Source: Bacteroidia bacterium
Lineage (GTDB): Bacteria > Bacteroidota > Bacteroidia > B-17B0 > Aurantibacillaceae
NCBI GenBank assembly: GCA_016787445.1
Contig: JAEUTQ010000074.1
Coordinates: 1-47,796, forward strand
Direction: 5' to 3'
Length of the DNA stretch: 47,796 nucleotides
Part shown: piece by piece, positions 8,215-15,802 of the stretch
How positions within the stretch are numbered: the first letter of the stretch is position 1
Layout of the letters: each line of letters begins with the position of its first letter
Notes under the pieces: model-generated
Databases searched by the model: none
What the model was told of the DNA's origin: nothing
What the model saw: only the letters and a program-made list of their open reading frames with translations
Made by a program: the position numbers and the translations under genes

Positions 8215-8222
8215 TAAAGTTA
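8215..8222 (-). promoter_or_regulatory. -7 box 4 bases before the GTG start at 8210
   Basis: Read on the minus strand the sequence is TAACTTTA-AACA-GTG, a TAnnTTT(A) box almost touching the start codon. This suggests a leaderless transcript for the barrel pair. Confidence 0.4.
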
Positions 8223-8238
8223 ACTATAATAAGACGAT

Positions 8239-8268
8239 AAAAAAAGCCGTTATGTTACAAACGGCTTT
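8239..8268 (-). terminator. Terminator of the sigma/protease operon
   Basis: Perfect 9-bp arms AAAGCCGTT (8243-8251) and AACGGCTTT (8260-8268) with an 8-base loop. On the minus strand the hairpin is followed by a T-run, and it lies just after the stop of the 8296-9372 gene. Confidence 0.85.
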
Positions 8269-8295
8269 AGTTAGACTTTAGTATGTGGGAAAGGT

Positions 8296-9372
8296 TTAAT
8301 TGGACTTATAAACTAAAATGTTAAAAACGTAGGGGTTAATCTTTTTGATTTGCTCGTTACGTTTAACATTTTTTAGCGCATTCTTTTTAGTTGGAACACT
8401 TAATTCGCCTTCATTAAAAGCGTTAATGGTATTAATGATTTCTTTCGATTTAACCGCGAAACCGGTGGCCTCGGCAGAAGTAATCTTACCTCTTACCAAA
8501 CCTACAACAGCGCCTTGTTCGTCTAATAATGGTCCGCCACTATTACCCGGGTTTACAGGAATAGAAATCTGATACATGGTTGTGTCACCCTTAAAGCCGC
8601 TTAGGGAACTTAAAGAACCTTCGCCATACACCACATCTTCGCGAGGATAGCCCAATGTGTAAACTTTCTCACCTAAATCTAAAGTGCGGTTACTGAAAAT
8701 AAATGGCACCGACCATCCCTTGGATAACTCTTCGTTTTCTATTTTTAAAACGGCGATATCTATAGATGGATCGCTAAATACAAGTTTAGTTAAAGTGCGT
8801 GTAGTGGTTCCGTTTTCAACGAAAATGGAATCAGCACCTTTAATCATGTGTAAGCTGGTTACTAAGTAACCCTTGTTGTTGATGGCAAAACCGGTTCCTT
8901 CAAAATTAGCCGGTGCGTATTTTGGTTTTTCAGCCGCTTTCACCATTACCTCCACGATGTTATCCTGCGTATATTTTAATTCACTTACCTCGCGACGTAA
9001 ATCGGTGATTTCATTATTTTGTTTCGTTAATAAATAACCACCGGTACTTAATAGTGCGAGTGTAGATAAAACAGCAACTAAACCAACACCTGCCGCCATG
9101 GCCACATTTTTACCCAACTTGTGATAAAACTTCTCTTGTTTAAATGGAAGAATTTTTGGTTCGTTGCCAAATGTTTTCGCGTGAATGGATTTAAGAACAT
9201 TTCTTAATTCATTTCTCTTTTCATGCTTTGCTAATGTGTCAACAAAAATTTTATGTTCATTAAATGCATTAGCAAAAACGGCATCATTGTTTAAGCGATT
9301 CTCGAAATCAGCTCTATCGGCAGCATTTAAATCTCCGCGTAAATAATCGTCAAATAAATCAGTATTCTTCAT
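8296..9372 (-). CDS. Membrane-anchored HtrA-like serine protease with anti-sigma-like N-terminus
   Basis: 358 residues in three parts. Residues 1-65 (FDDYLRGDLNAADRADFENR and following) resemble the short helical N-terminus of Bacteroidota anti-sigma factors but lack a zinc HxxxCxxC motif. Residues 89-115 form one membrane helix, followed by a short coiled-coil-like stretch (120-135). Residues 155-320 are a trypsin-like protease with a complete triad: His175 (TSLHMI), Asp205 (DIAVLK) and Ser278 (NPGNSGGP). No PDZ domain is present, and a short basic tail ends the protein. It lies 21 bases downstream of an ECF sigma gene and shares its terminator. I infer a cytoplasmic sigma-binding part joined to a periplasmic protease. 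Sigma inhibition is unproven; it could instead be a target-gene protease. Confidence 0.85.
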   Translation of the reverse strand: MKNTDLFDDYLRGDLNAADRADFENRLNNDAVFANAFNEHKIFVDTLAKHEKRNELRNVLKSIHAKTFGNEPKILPFKQEKFYHKLGKNVAMAAGVGLVAVLSTLALLSTGGYLLTKQNNEITDLRREVSELKYTQDNIVEVMVKAAEKPKYAPANFEGTGFAINNKGYLVTSLHMIKGADSIFVENGTTTRTLTKLVFSDPSIDIAVLKIENEELSKGWSVPFIFSNRTLDLGEKVYTLGYPREDVVYGEGSLSSLSGFKGDTTMYQISIPVNPGNSGGPLLDEQGAVVGLVRGKITSAEATGFAVKSKEIINTINAFNEGELSVPTKKNALKNVKRNEQIKKINPYVFNILVYKSN

Positions 9373-9393
9373 TTTCTATCTTTCTTCTCTTAA

Positions 9394-9954
9394 TTACTTA
9401 TCAAAAAAACTTTTCTTCAATCGTTGCAGGCATTTATACTTTTGAGTTTTGGCATTATCAGAATTGGTATAACCAAACTTCTCTGATATTTCATCCATGC
9501 TTAAACGATTCACATAAAAATCTTTAATTATCGTTTTACATGGTTCGCCTAAGTCCTCTAGGCTTTGCGCCATTTTCAGCAGGTCAGCTTCCTTTTGTTC
9601 ATGGTCGGCAATTTCTTCCCCTACATCAACACTTTCATCTTCGTCTTCATCAAGCCTCACTAAATGCCCGTTGTTACGAAGCTGTTTTAACCATAAACGT
9701 TTGGCGATCGAATAAATGTAAGTTTGTAACTGACAATTTAATTCAAATCCCGGCTTTTGTACGTTTTCAAATAAAACAATAATTGTTTCCTGATAAACGT
9801 CTTGAGCCGCTTCGCTGCCTCCGCTGTTATTTACAACAATTTTAAGAACGATGTTATAGTACTTTTTATATAGGGCCTTTAAGGCAGCTTCATTTCCGGT
9901 TCTTAAACCATCAATAAATTCCAAATCGGTGTACGCTGCTTTTTTGCCCGACAT
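9394..9954 (-). CDS. ECF-type RNA polymerase sigma factor
   Basis: 186-residue sigma-70 family protein of ECF size. Region 2 spans about residues 24-95, with the core-binding helix (AAQDVYQETIIVLFENV) and the -10 recognition part (LQTYIYSIAKRLWLKQLR). A very acidic linker follows (LDEDEDESVDVGEE, about 101-114). Region 4 is a helix-turn-helix (LSMDEISEKFGYTNSDNAKT, about 151-170) that would read the -35 element. It is the first gene of a two-gene operon with the membrane protease downstream. Many ECF factors activate their own promoter, but no distinct motif pair could be confirmed here; a Bacteroidota -7 box lies at 9987-9994. The regulon is unknown. Confidence 0.92.
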   Translation of the reverse strand: MSGKKAAYTDLEFIDGLRTGNEAALKALYKKYYNIVLKIVVNNSGGSEAAQDVYQETIIVLFENVQKPGFELNCQLQTYIYSIAKRLWLKQLRNNGHLVRLDEDEDESVDVGEEIADHEQKEADLLKMAQSLEDLGEPCKTIIKDFYVNRLSMDEISEKFGYTNSDNAKTQKYKCLQRLKKSFFDK

Positions 9955-9986
9955 AAATCTGTCTGTTAGTTAATTCGTAATTGCGC

Positions 9987-9994
9987 CAAAGGTA
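9987..9994 (-). promoter_or_regulatory. -7 box upstream of the ECF sigma gene
   Basis: On the minus strand this is TACCTTTG, a full TAnnTTTG match 32 bases before the ATG. The heptamer GGTAACC at 9991-9997 recurs at 10050-10056 and, inverted, at 10131-10137 in the same intergenic region. Confidence 0.45.
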
Positions 9995-10133
9995 ACCCAA
10001 ATTAATGGCAGAAAGCACTTATTTTATTTTTTGGACCTTTGCTGAAACAGGTAACCTTTAAAAAGACCCAAATTTTATATACTGAAAACCAGTAAGTTAT
10101 AAAAAATTTCTGTTTTTTTCTATTTAAGCGGGT

Positions 10134-10154
10134 TACCAAAATCCTGTTTTGGTA
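10134..10154. promoter_or_regulatory. Perfect inverted repeat before the Ala-rich lipoprotein gene
   Basis: TACCAAAA-TCCTG-TTTTGGTA has perfect 8-bp arms and a 5-base loop, ending 38 bases before the ATG at 10193. It may be an operator for a dimeric regulator or a 5' UTR hairpin. The remaining intergenic sequence between 9955 and 10192 shows nothing further that I recognise. Confidence 0.5.
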
Positions 10155-10192
10155 TAAATAGTCAAATTACAAACATTAAAACTCAAAAAATC

Positions 10193-10438
10193 ATGAAAAA
10201 AGTATTTTCAATTATCGCTGTAGCTGCTGTAGCTACATTAGTTGCTTGTGGTCCATCTGCAGAAGAAAAAGCTAAAGCTGAAGAAGCTGCAAAAGCTACT
10301 GCTGATTCTATTGCTAAAGCTTTAGAAGCAAGCTTAAACACTGCAGTTGAAGAAGCTGCTGCTACTGTTGATTCAGCTGCTGCTGCTACTACTGAAGCTG
10401 CTGCTACTGAAGCTCCAAAAGAAGAAGCTCACCACTAA
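10193..10438 (+). CDS. Small alanine-rich lipoprotein (paralogue 1)
   Basis: 81 residues. Signal peptide with lipobox LVAC, lipidated Cys19, then CGPSAEEK. The mature part is about one third alanine with regularly spaced Glu/Lys and few helix breakers, so it should form a long amphipathic helix. That recalls small abundant envelope lipoproteins such as Lpp, but without sequence identity I can claim. Codon use is strikingly uniform (alanine mostly GCT), which suggests high expression. The C-terminus is Glu-rich and ends in His-His. A strong terminator follows. The gene at 10557 shares MKKxFSI, CGPxAE, DSxA and SLN with it. Confidence 0.85.
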   Translation: MKKVFSIIAVAAVATLVACGPSAEEKAKAEEAAKATADSIAKALEASLNTAVEEAAATVDSAAAATTEAAATEAPKEEAHH

Positions 10439-10462
10439 GAATTTGTGTTTAGTTAGTTAGCT

Positions 10463-10500
10463 GAAAGGCCCTGTCGGATTCCGATAGGGCCTTTCTACTT
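10463..10500 (+). terminator. Strong terminator after the lipoprotein gene
   Basis: GAAAGGCCCTGTCGG (10463-10477) pairs with CCGATAGGGCCTTTC (10481-10495): 15-bp stem with one G-U or mismatch and a 3-base loop, followed by TACTTTAT. It is GC-rich compared with its surroundings. Confidence 0.85.
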
Positions 10501-10556
10501 TATAGCATTGGTATATCCCGCATTTTTATTAATTTTAAAGCTCCAATTATTTGATT

Positions 10557-10781
10557 ATGAAAAAGACTTTTAGCATTGCCCTCCTTGTTGCTGTAATTTT
10601 TATTTCCTGTGGTCCTGCCGCTGAAGACAGAAAACAAATGGATCGTTTAGCAAAGCGTATGTCTGATTCATTAGCTCATCTTATCGATAGCAGTCTTAAC
10701 GAGCCGCTCAAATATGTTAATTTACAACAGGCTCCTCCTCAAGCTGTACCTGTTGATTCGGCTAAGGCGCAAACAAAATAG
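10557..10781 (+). CDS. Small lipoprotein (paralogue 2)
   Basis: 74 residues from the ATG at 10557; an in-frame TTG two codons upstream is less likely because M-K-K begins the matching signal peptide of paralogue 1. Lipobox FISC with Cys18, then CGPAAEDR. The mature helix has DSLAHLIDSSLN, which aligns with DSIAKALEASLN in the 10193 gene, and then diverges into a Gln/Pro-rich tail. It is less alanine-rich and has ordinary codon use, so it is probably expressed less. A -7-like TAATTTTA lies at 10530-10537, so it can be transcribed separately despite the neighbouring copy. Function unknown. Confidence 0.8.
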   Translation: MKKTFSIALLVAVIFISCGPAAEDRKQMDRLAKRMSDSLAHLIDSSLNEPLKYVNLQQAPPQAVPVDSAKAQTK

Positions 10782-10848
10782 TTTTTTATTGGTTTTATAG
10801 AGGGTATTTAGTAATAAGTACCTAACTTTATATTCTTAAATTTTTATC

Positions 10849-11937
10849 ATGAGCATTACGGTTGATAAGGTTTTGGATGCATTACGTTATGTGGATGATC
10901 CGGATCTCAAAAAAGATTTAGTGACACTGGGAATGGTGAAGGATGTTGCTGTAAGCGGAAAAGATATTTCGTTTACCGTAGTTCTTACCACACCGGCTTG
11001 TCCGATGAAGGACATGATTCATAATGCCTGTATGAATGCAATTTTACATTACGTAGATAAAGAAGCGAATGTGAAAATTAACATGACTGCACAGGTAACT
11101 ACCAAAAAAGGAAAAGATGAAACAACACTGCGTGATGTAAAAAACATTATTGCTGTTGCTTCCGGCAAAGGTGGGGTAGGGAAGTCGACCGTTGCAGCCA
11201 ATTTGGCTTTAGGTTTAGCTAAACAAGGCGCAAAAGTCGGATTGGTAGACGCAGATATTTATGGTCCTTCACAACCAATTATGTTTGGCGTGGCGAATGA
11301 CATGCCGGGTTCGGCTCAGTTTGAAGGTCAGTCAAAAATGAAACCGGTTGAAGCCTATGGCGTAAAATTAAATTCAGTTGGTTTTATGGCAGGACCCAAT
11401 CAGGCGATCGCCTTACGCGGACCAATGGCATCGAAGGCCTTGTCGCAATTATTTTACGATACCGCTTGGGGCGAATTAGATTATTTAATTGTGGATTTAC
11501 CTCCGGGTACCGGCGATATTCAAATCACTTTATGCAGTCAGGTTCCATTAACCGGAGCTGTTGTGGTTTGTACACCGCAGGAAGTTGCCATTGCCGATGC
11601 ACGAAAAGGAATTGCCTTATTTAATTTACCCGCCATCAATGTTCCTGTATTGGGATTAATTGAAAACATGGCTTGGTTTACTCCTGAAGAATTACCGAAC
11701 AATAAATATTATATTTTCGGAAAAGATGGTGTGAAAAAATTGGCGGAAGAATTAAACATTCCTCTCTTAGCACAAATTCCATTGGTACAAAGCATACGCG
11801 AAGCTTCGGATGATGGTAAGCCAAGTGTATTAAACACAAATGCCAATTCATCGCTTACCATGATAGAAATGGCACAAAATGTAGCGCAGCAGGTTGCTAT
11901 TAAAAATGCACAACAACAACCTGTAGAAGCCAATTAA
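10849..11937 (+). CDS. mrp: Mrp/ApbC-family P-loop ATPase, iron-sulphur cluster carrier
   Basis: 362-residue cytosolic protein thought to carry and deliver Fe-S clusters. Residues 1-85 are a MIP18/DUF59 domain with the reactive Cys51 in TTPACPMKD. The deviant Walker A is SGKGGVGKS (105-113), followed by DADIYGPSQP and DLPPGTGD of the MinD/Mrp ATPase core. The CxxC that bridges the cluster in E. coli Mrp is absent: the segment after ENMAWF reads TPEELPNN. This looks like the usual Bacteroidota version, not damage. The Nfu-type gene 26 bases downstream supports a role in Fe-S assembly. A -7-like TAACTTTA lies at 10823-10830. Confidence 0.95.
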   Translation: MSITVDKVLDALRYVDDPDLKKDLVTLGMVKDVAVSGKDISFTVVLTTPACPMKDMIHNACMNAILHYVDKEANVKINMTAQVTTKKGKDETTLRDVKNIIAVASGKGGVGKSTVAANLALGLAKQGAKVGLVDADIYGPSQPIMFGVANDMPGSAQFEGQSKMKPVEAYGVKLNSVGFMAGPNQAIALRGPMASKALSQLFYDTAWGELDYLIVDLPPGTGDIQITLCSQVPLTGAVVVCTPQEVAIADARKGIALFNLPAINVPVLGLIENMAWFTPEELPNNKYYIFGKDGVKKLAEELNIPLLAQIPLVQSIREASDDGKPSVLNTNANSSLTMIEMAQNVAQQVAIKNAQQQPVEAN

Positions 11938-11948
11938 ACTTTAATTAA

Positions 11949-11956
11949 TATCTTTG
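11949..11956 (+). promoter_or_regulatory. -7 box 7 bases before the Nfu-type gene
   Basis: TATCTTTG is a full TAnnTTTG match between mrp and the next ATG (11964). It could give a secondary, near-leaderless transcript within the mrp operon. Confidence 0.35.
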
Positions 11957-11963
11957 AATTAGC

Positions 11964-12200
11964 ATGCACGCCTTACAACATAAAGTAGAAGAAGCTCTCA
12001 ACACCATTCGTCCGTATTTAGAAGCCGACGGAGGAAATGTAGAGATCGTAGAAATCACCGATGATAACATTGTGCGAGTAGAATTAAAAGGCGCTTGCAA
12101 AACTTGTAACATGAGTCATATGACGATGAGAGCCGGTATCGAGGAAACAATTAAGAAATCGGTGCCCGAAATAAAGGGAATTGAATCTGTTACTGTGTAA
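11964..12200 (+). CDS. NifU C-terminal-domain (Nfu-type) Fe-S scaffold protein
   Basis: 78 residues, essentially one NifU C-terminal domain. The family core RPYLEADGGNVEIVEI (about 16-31) and the cluster-binding GACKTCNMSHMTM with Cys45 and Cys48 (CxxC) are intact. Such proteins bind a [4Fe-4S] cluster between two subunits and pass it to client enzymes. It is adjacent to mrp, another cluster carrier, in the same orientation. The N-terminal degenerate A-type domain of NfuA is missing, so this is the short form. Client enzymes cannot be told from the sequence. Confidence 0.92.
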   Translation: MHALQHKVEEALNTIRPYLEADGGNVEIVEITDDNIVRVELKGACKTCNMSHMTMRAGIEETIKKSVPEIKGIESVTV

Positions 12201-12218
12201 TGAATTGAAAATCTATTT

Positions 12219-13172
12219 ATGAAATTAATCGATAAACTTTCACAAAGTAAAAAAACACTTTTTTCAATTGAAATTTTACCGCCATTAAAAGGTAAAAGCA
12301 TTCAAAGTATTTACGACGGCATTGATCCGTTAATGGAATTCAAGCCCGCGTTTGTTGATGTAACCTATCACCGCGAAGAATATATTTACAAAAAACGTGA
12401 AGGCGGTTATTTGGAAAAAGTAAGTATTCGTAAACGCCCGGGCACTGTTGGTATTTGCGCGGCTATTATGAATAAGTACGATGTTGAAGCGGTACCACAT
12501 ATTATTTGCGGAGGTTTTACCCGCGAGGAAACAGAGAACGCTTTAATTGATTTACAATTCTTAGGCATTGATAATGTTTTGGCTTTACGCGGCGACAGTA
12601 TTAAAACCGAACCTAATTTTGTACCTGAACCGGGCGGACATCATTACGCACTTGATTTGGTTAAGCAAATTAAAGACATGAATGAGGGGAAATACCTCGA
12701 CGAAGAAATGAAGGATGCGGCTCCAACCAATTTTTGTATCGGAGTAGCCGGCTATCCCGAAAAACATTTTGAAGCAGCTAATATGGGCAGCGATTTAAAA
12801 TGGTTAAAGGCAAAGGTTGATGCAGGTGCAGAATACATTGTCACACAAATGTTCTTCGATAATCAAAAATATTTTGAGTTTGTGGATTTGTGTCGCAAGA
12901 ATAATATTAATGTTCCTATCATTCCCGGATTAAAAATTCTGACTTCAAAAGCTCAGATTAAAGCTCTCCCTAAAATATTTAAAATCGATATTCCATTCGA
13001 GTTTTATGAGATTTTAGAGAAATGTAAAGACGACGCTGCAGTTAAACAAGCCGGCATCGAGTGGTGTACTGCTCAATGCAAAGAGTTGGTAAAGGCTAAT
13101 GCTCCGTGCTTGCACTTTTATACCATGGGAACCAGCGAAACTACCCGTAAGGTTGCCAAGGAAATATTTTAA
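12219..13172 (+). CDS. metF: 5,10-methylenetetrahydrofolate reductase
   Basis: 317-residue FAD enzyme that reduces methylene-THF to methyl-THF, the methyl donor for methionine. The beta-alpha barrel begins with SIEILPP, where Glu18 corresponds to the catalytic glutamate. FVDVTYHRE and LALRGDS (Asp126, flavin/folate contact) follow, then the C-terminal TQMFFDN and PIIPGL. A segment near residues 140-175 (LVKQIKDMNEGKYLDEEMKD) is an insertion relative to E. coli MetF and is seen in Bacteroidota versions. It sits 18 bases after the Nfu gene and may be part of the same transcript. No metH lies nearby. Confidence 0.95.
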   Translation: MKLIDKLSQSKKTLFSIEILPPLKGKSIQSIYDGIDPLMEFKPAFVDVTYHREEYIYKKREGGYLEKVSIRKRPGTVGICAAIMNKYDVEAVPHIICGGFTREETENALIDLQFLGIDNVLALRGDSIKTEPNFVPEPGGHHYALDLVKQIKDMNEGKYLDEEMKDAAPTNFCIGVAGYPEKHFEAANMGSDLKWLKAKVDAGAEYIVTQMFFDNQKYFEFVDLCRKNNINVPIIPGLKILTSKAQIKALPKIFKIDIPFEFYEILEKCKDDAAVKQAGIEWCTAQCKELVKANAPCLHFYTMGTSETTRKVAKEIF

Positions 13173-13263
13173 ACTTCCGTTACAAACATCTGTCTGTTGA
13201 TTATTAAAATCGGGGAGCCTTATCCGAAGCCCCTCCATTGGTAAATTCGTATAAAAATTTACC

Positions 13264-14133
13264 GTGTCAGATACTCTTGCCAAACGCCGTGTTAAAACGT
13301 CTTCCATTACCGTAGTGGTAAGCTTAGCGCTTGTTTTATTCATGCTGGGCTTATTGGGATTAGTGGTGTTAAACGCCCGCAAACTTTCAAAGCACATTAA
13401 GGAAAATATCGGATTTCAGGTTATTTTAAAGGATACCACTACTGCGGCACAAATAGACGCTTTGCAACAGGAAATTACCGCGGCACCATTCGCGAAGAGT
13501 ATAAATCACATCACTAAGGAGCAAGCTGCAGAAAAATTAAAAGAGGATTTGGGTGAAGATTTTATTTCATTTTTAGGATACAATCCTTTACTCTCCACTT
13601 TAGATGTAAAACTAAATGAAGATTATGCGCATTCCGATTCTTTAATTGGAATTGAGAAAGGATTACTTCAGAAAGCCTATGTAAAGGAAGTCGTTTACCA
13701 TAAAGACATGATTAAGCAGGTGAATGAAAATGCGAAGGTGGTGAGTTTGTATATTTTAATTTTCAGCGGCTTATTAATGATTGTTGCAATTGCTTTAATC
13801 AACAACACCATTCGTCTCTCAATTTACTCACAGCGCTTTTTAATTCGTACCATGTATTTGGTAGGAGCTACGCGTGTTTTCATTAGCAAACCATTTATAT
13901 TTAAAGGTATTCGTCAGGGTGTAATTGCCGGTATATTAGCCGGTGCATTGTTGGCAGGATTTTTAGTGGTAAGTACTAATTACATTCCTGATTTATTGCA
14001 ATTACAAGATGAAAACATGCTGGCTGTTTTATTTGGCGGCATCATTTTACTTGGCATTTTTATCTCTGGAGTAAGCGCGATGTTCTCTGTTATGCGCTAC
14101 CTTCGCCTTAAAACAAGCGATTTATATTTTTAA
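13264..14133 (+). CDS. ftsX: Cell division protein FtsX (permease-like)
   Basis: 289 residues starting at GTG (S-D-T-L-A-K-R-R). Topology is that of FtsX: a short basic cytoplasmic N-terminus, first membrane helix at about 20-42, a periplasmic domain (about 45-160) and three C-terminal helices at about 165-190, 215-240 and 255-280. FtsX with the ATPase FtsE controls peptidoglycan hydrolases at the division site. ftsE is not adjacent, which is usual in Bacteroidota. The stop codon overlaps the convergent cysQ stop by 4 bases (TTAA shared). Confidence 0.9.
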   Translation: MSDTLAKRRVKTSSITVVVSLALVLFMLGLLGLVVLNARKLSKHIKENIGFQVILKDTTTAAQIDALQQEITAAPFAKSINHITKEQAAEKLKEDLGEDFISFLGYNPLLSTLDVKLNEDYAHSDSLIGIEKGLLQKAYVKEVVYHKDMIKQVNENAKVVSLYILIFSGLLMIVAIALINNTIRLSIYSQRFLIRTMYLVGATRVFISKPFIFKGIRQGVIAGILAGALLAGFLVVSTNYIPDLLQLQDENMLAVLFGGIILLGIFISGVSAMFSVMRYLRLKTSDLYF

Positions 14134-14942
14134 GATTTTCCTCTTGCTGTAAACCAATTATTGCGAAGTTCTTCGCGGTTGTAAAGCATGGGCTTTTGAG
14201 TAGAGAGATCAATTAACTCACAATTTGCATTTTCTAATATGGCTTGTCCTGCGGCGGTATCCCATTCCATGGTTGGACCAAAACGCGGATATTCATTAGC
14301 AATTCCCTCAGCCACCCAACACATTTTAATACTGCTTCCGGTGTTTACAATATTTACTTCGCCATGTTGTTGTTTTTTTTCTTCAATGTAAGCATAGGTT
14401 TCGCTGCTAAGATGCGAGCGACTTGCTACAATGGTATAAACTTCCGGATAATTCGTATGGGGTAATTTAGAAGCAGTACTAATTAAATTTTCAAAAGGGA
14501 TTTTTGACAATCCATTTTCAATGGCAATAAAATCGTGACGGTTAATTTTAAACGAACCCAAACCTTTTGCTGCGAAATATAAATCTTTAAATACCGGCGA
14601 AAAAATAACACCAATTACAGGTTTCTTATTTTCAATCAACGCGATGTTTACTGTAAATTCTCCGTTACGCTTTACAAATTCCTTAGTGCCGTCCAATGGA
14701 TCCACTACCCATAATTGCTTAAGTGATTTACGTTTTTCAAAAGAAAAATGTTCACCTTCTTCCGATAGAACAGGAATGTTGGTCTCGTGCAGTAACTCAA
14801 TAATTTTATCACTGGCGCGTTGGTCGGCTTGCGTTAGTGGTGTATCATCTTCTTTATATTGTACATTAAAAGCGGTATCGTACACCTCCAGTATTTCTTT
14901 ACCGGCTTCTACGGCCGCTAGAATGGCCTTATGAAGTAAAAT
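14130..14942 (-). CDS. cysQ: 3'(2'),5'-bisphosphate nucleotidase CysQ; probable ATT start
   Basis: Magnesium-dependent phosphatase of the inositol monophosphatase fold that hydrolyses PAP, a by-product of sulphate assimilation. Diagnostic motifs: VLSEEGE, WVVDPLDGTKEFVKRNGEFT (metal site and lithium-sensitive motif), STGS-like NTGSSIKMC and WDTAAGQAIL. The first canonical start is a GTG at 14885, giving 251 residues but cutting away the first helix. The frame stays open upstream and reads LLHKAILAAVEAGKEILEVY, which aligns with the E. coli CysQ N-terminus ([20 protein letters not shown]). No ATG, GTG or TTG exists upstream before the TAA at 14970-14972. The codon at the expected start is ATT (14940-14942), giving 270 residues. 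It overlaps the end of nothing but lies just 8 bases after lgt. Confidence 0.85.
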   Translation of the reverse strand: MLLHKAILAAVEAGKEILEVYDTAFNVQYKEDDTPLTQADQRASDKIIELLHETNIPVLSEEGEHFSFEKRKSLKQLWVVDPLDGTKEFVKRNGEFTVNIALIENKKPVIGVIFSPVFKDLYFAAKGLGSFKINRHDFIAIENGLSKIPFENLISTASKLPHTNYPEVYTIVASRSHLSSETYAYIEEKKQQHGEVNIVNTGSSIKMCWVAEGIANEYPRFGPTMEWDTAAGQAILENANCELIDLSTQKPMLYNREELRNNWFTARGKS

Positions 14943-14950
14943 ATGTAATT

Positions 14951-15766
14951 CTAAGCTGATGGCGATTCTTTAGTAGTGTTTATAAGCTTAGTTGAGCGCC
15001 ACATCATAAACAATCCAATAATTACAAATGGAATGCTTAATAATTGCCCCATGTTTAAAGTCATCGCATTTTCAAATGCTTCCTGATTTTCTTTAAAGAA
15101 TTCGTCAATAAAACGCTCTGTAAATAACAGAACACACATTAATCCGAACATAAACCCCGGACCAAACTGATGACGTTTGTTTTTCCATAAGTAGTACATT
15201 ACAAAAAACAGTATCAAACAAAAAATACTTTCGTATAATTGAGCGGGGTGGCGCGGTAATTTATCCACGCTTTCAAATACAAAAGCCCATGGAACATCAG
15301 TAGGTTTACCGATAATTTCCGAATTCATTAAATTGCCAAAACGTATTAATGCAGCAGCCAGCGGCGCTACCACTACAATTTTATCAAATACCCAAAGCAA
15401 GCTCTCTTTGGTCTTTCTGCAATAAAGCCACATGCCGGCTAAAATACCAATGGCACCGCCATGACTCGCTAATCCTCCCTCATAAACTTTTAAAATATCT
15501 AAAGGATGCGATAAATAATAAGCAGGATCATAGAATAAACAATGCCCTAAGCGAGCACCGGCTACAGTGCCGATAATAATATACAGAGTTAAAATATCAA
15601 GATCTTTTTCAGTACGGCCTTCAGTTCTGTAAATACGATTCATGATAAAATGACTTCCAATGAATGAAAGTGCCCACATTAAACCGTACCATCTAACCGG
15701 CCAGTCAATACCCGGAATTGTGAAAATTTCGGGACTTGGATTCCAATGAATAAAATTCTGAAACAT
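14951..15766 (-). CDS. lgt: Prolipoprotein diacylglyceryl transferase
   Basis: 271-residue inner-membrane enzyme that attaches diacylglycerol to the lipobox cysteine, the first step of lipoprotein maturation. RWYGLMW near residue 25, GGLASHGG with His102 and the Lgt signature RFGNLMNSEIIG (142-153, with Arg142) correspond closely in position to the E. coli His103/Arg143 region. About seven hydrophobic helices are visible. The C-terminal RFIDEFFKENQE is also conserved. It is upstream of and probably co-transcribed with cysQ. Several lipoproteins in this window (10193, 10557, 32346 and 38609 genes) are predicted substrates. Confidence 0.96.
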   Translation of the reverse strand: MFQNFIHWNPSPEIFTIPGIDWPVRWYGLMWALSFIGSHFIMNRIYRTEGRTEKDLDILTLYIIIGTVAGARLGHCLFYDPAYYLSHPLDILKVYEGGLASHGGAIGILAGMWLYCRKTKESLLWVFDKIVVVAPLAAALIRFGNLMNSEIIGKPTDVPWAFVFESVDKLPRHPAQLYESIFCLILFFVMYYLWKNKRHQFGPGFMFGLMCVLLFTERFIDEFFKENQEAFENAMTLNMGQLLSIPFVIIGLFMMWRSTKLINTTKESPSA

Positions 15767-15802
15767 GTCCCGAAGATACTAAAAAGCTAATTGCATTAAG
15801 AT

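Noticed and set aside
9987..10137. Three GGTAACC/GGTTACC heptamers as a sigma-factor regulon motif
   Set aside because: One copy is part of a normal -7 box and the spacing is irregular, so I keep it only as a remark and not as a proven operator.
10551..10556. TTG start two codons before the second lipoprotein
   Set aside because: Comparison with the paralogue places Met at the ATG 10557 (MKKxFSI).
14644..14934. Plus-strand frame of 96 codons antisense to cysQ
   Set aside because: It runs opposite the conserved phosphatase motifs and has no recognisable domain or promoter.
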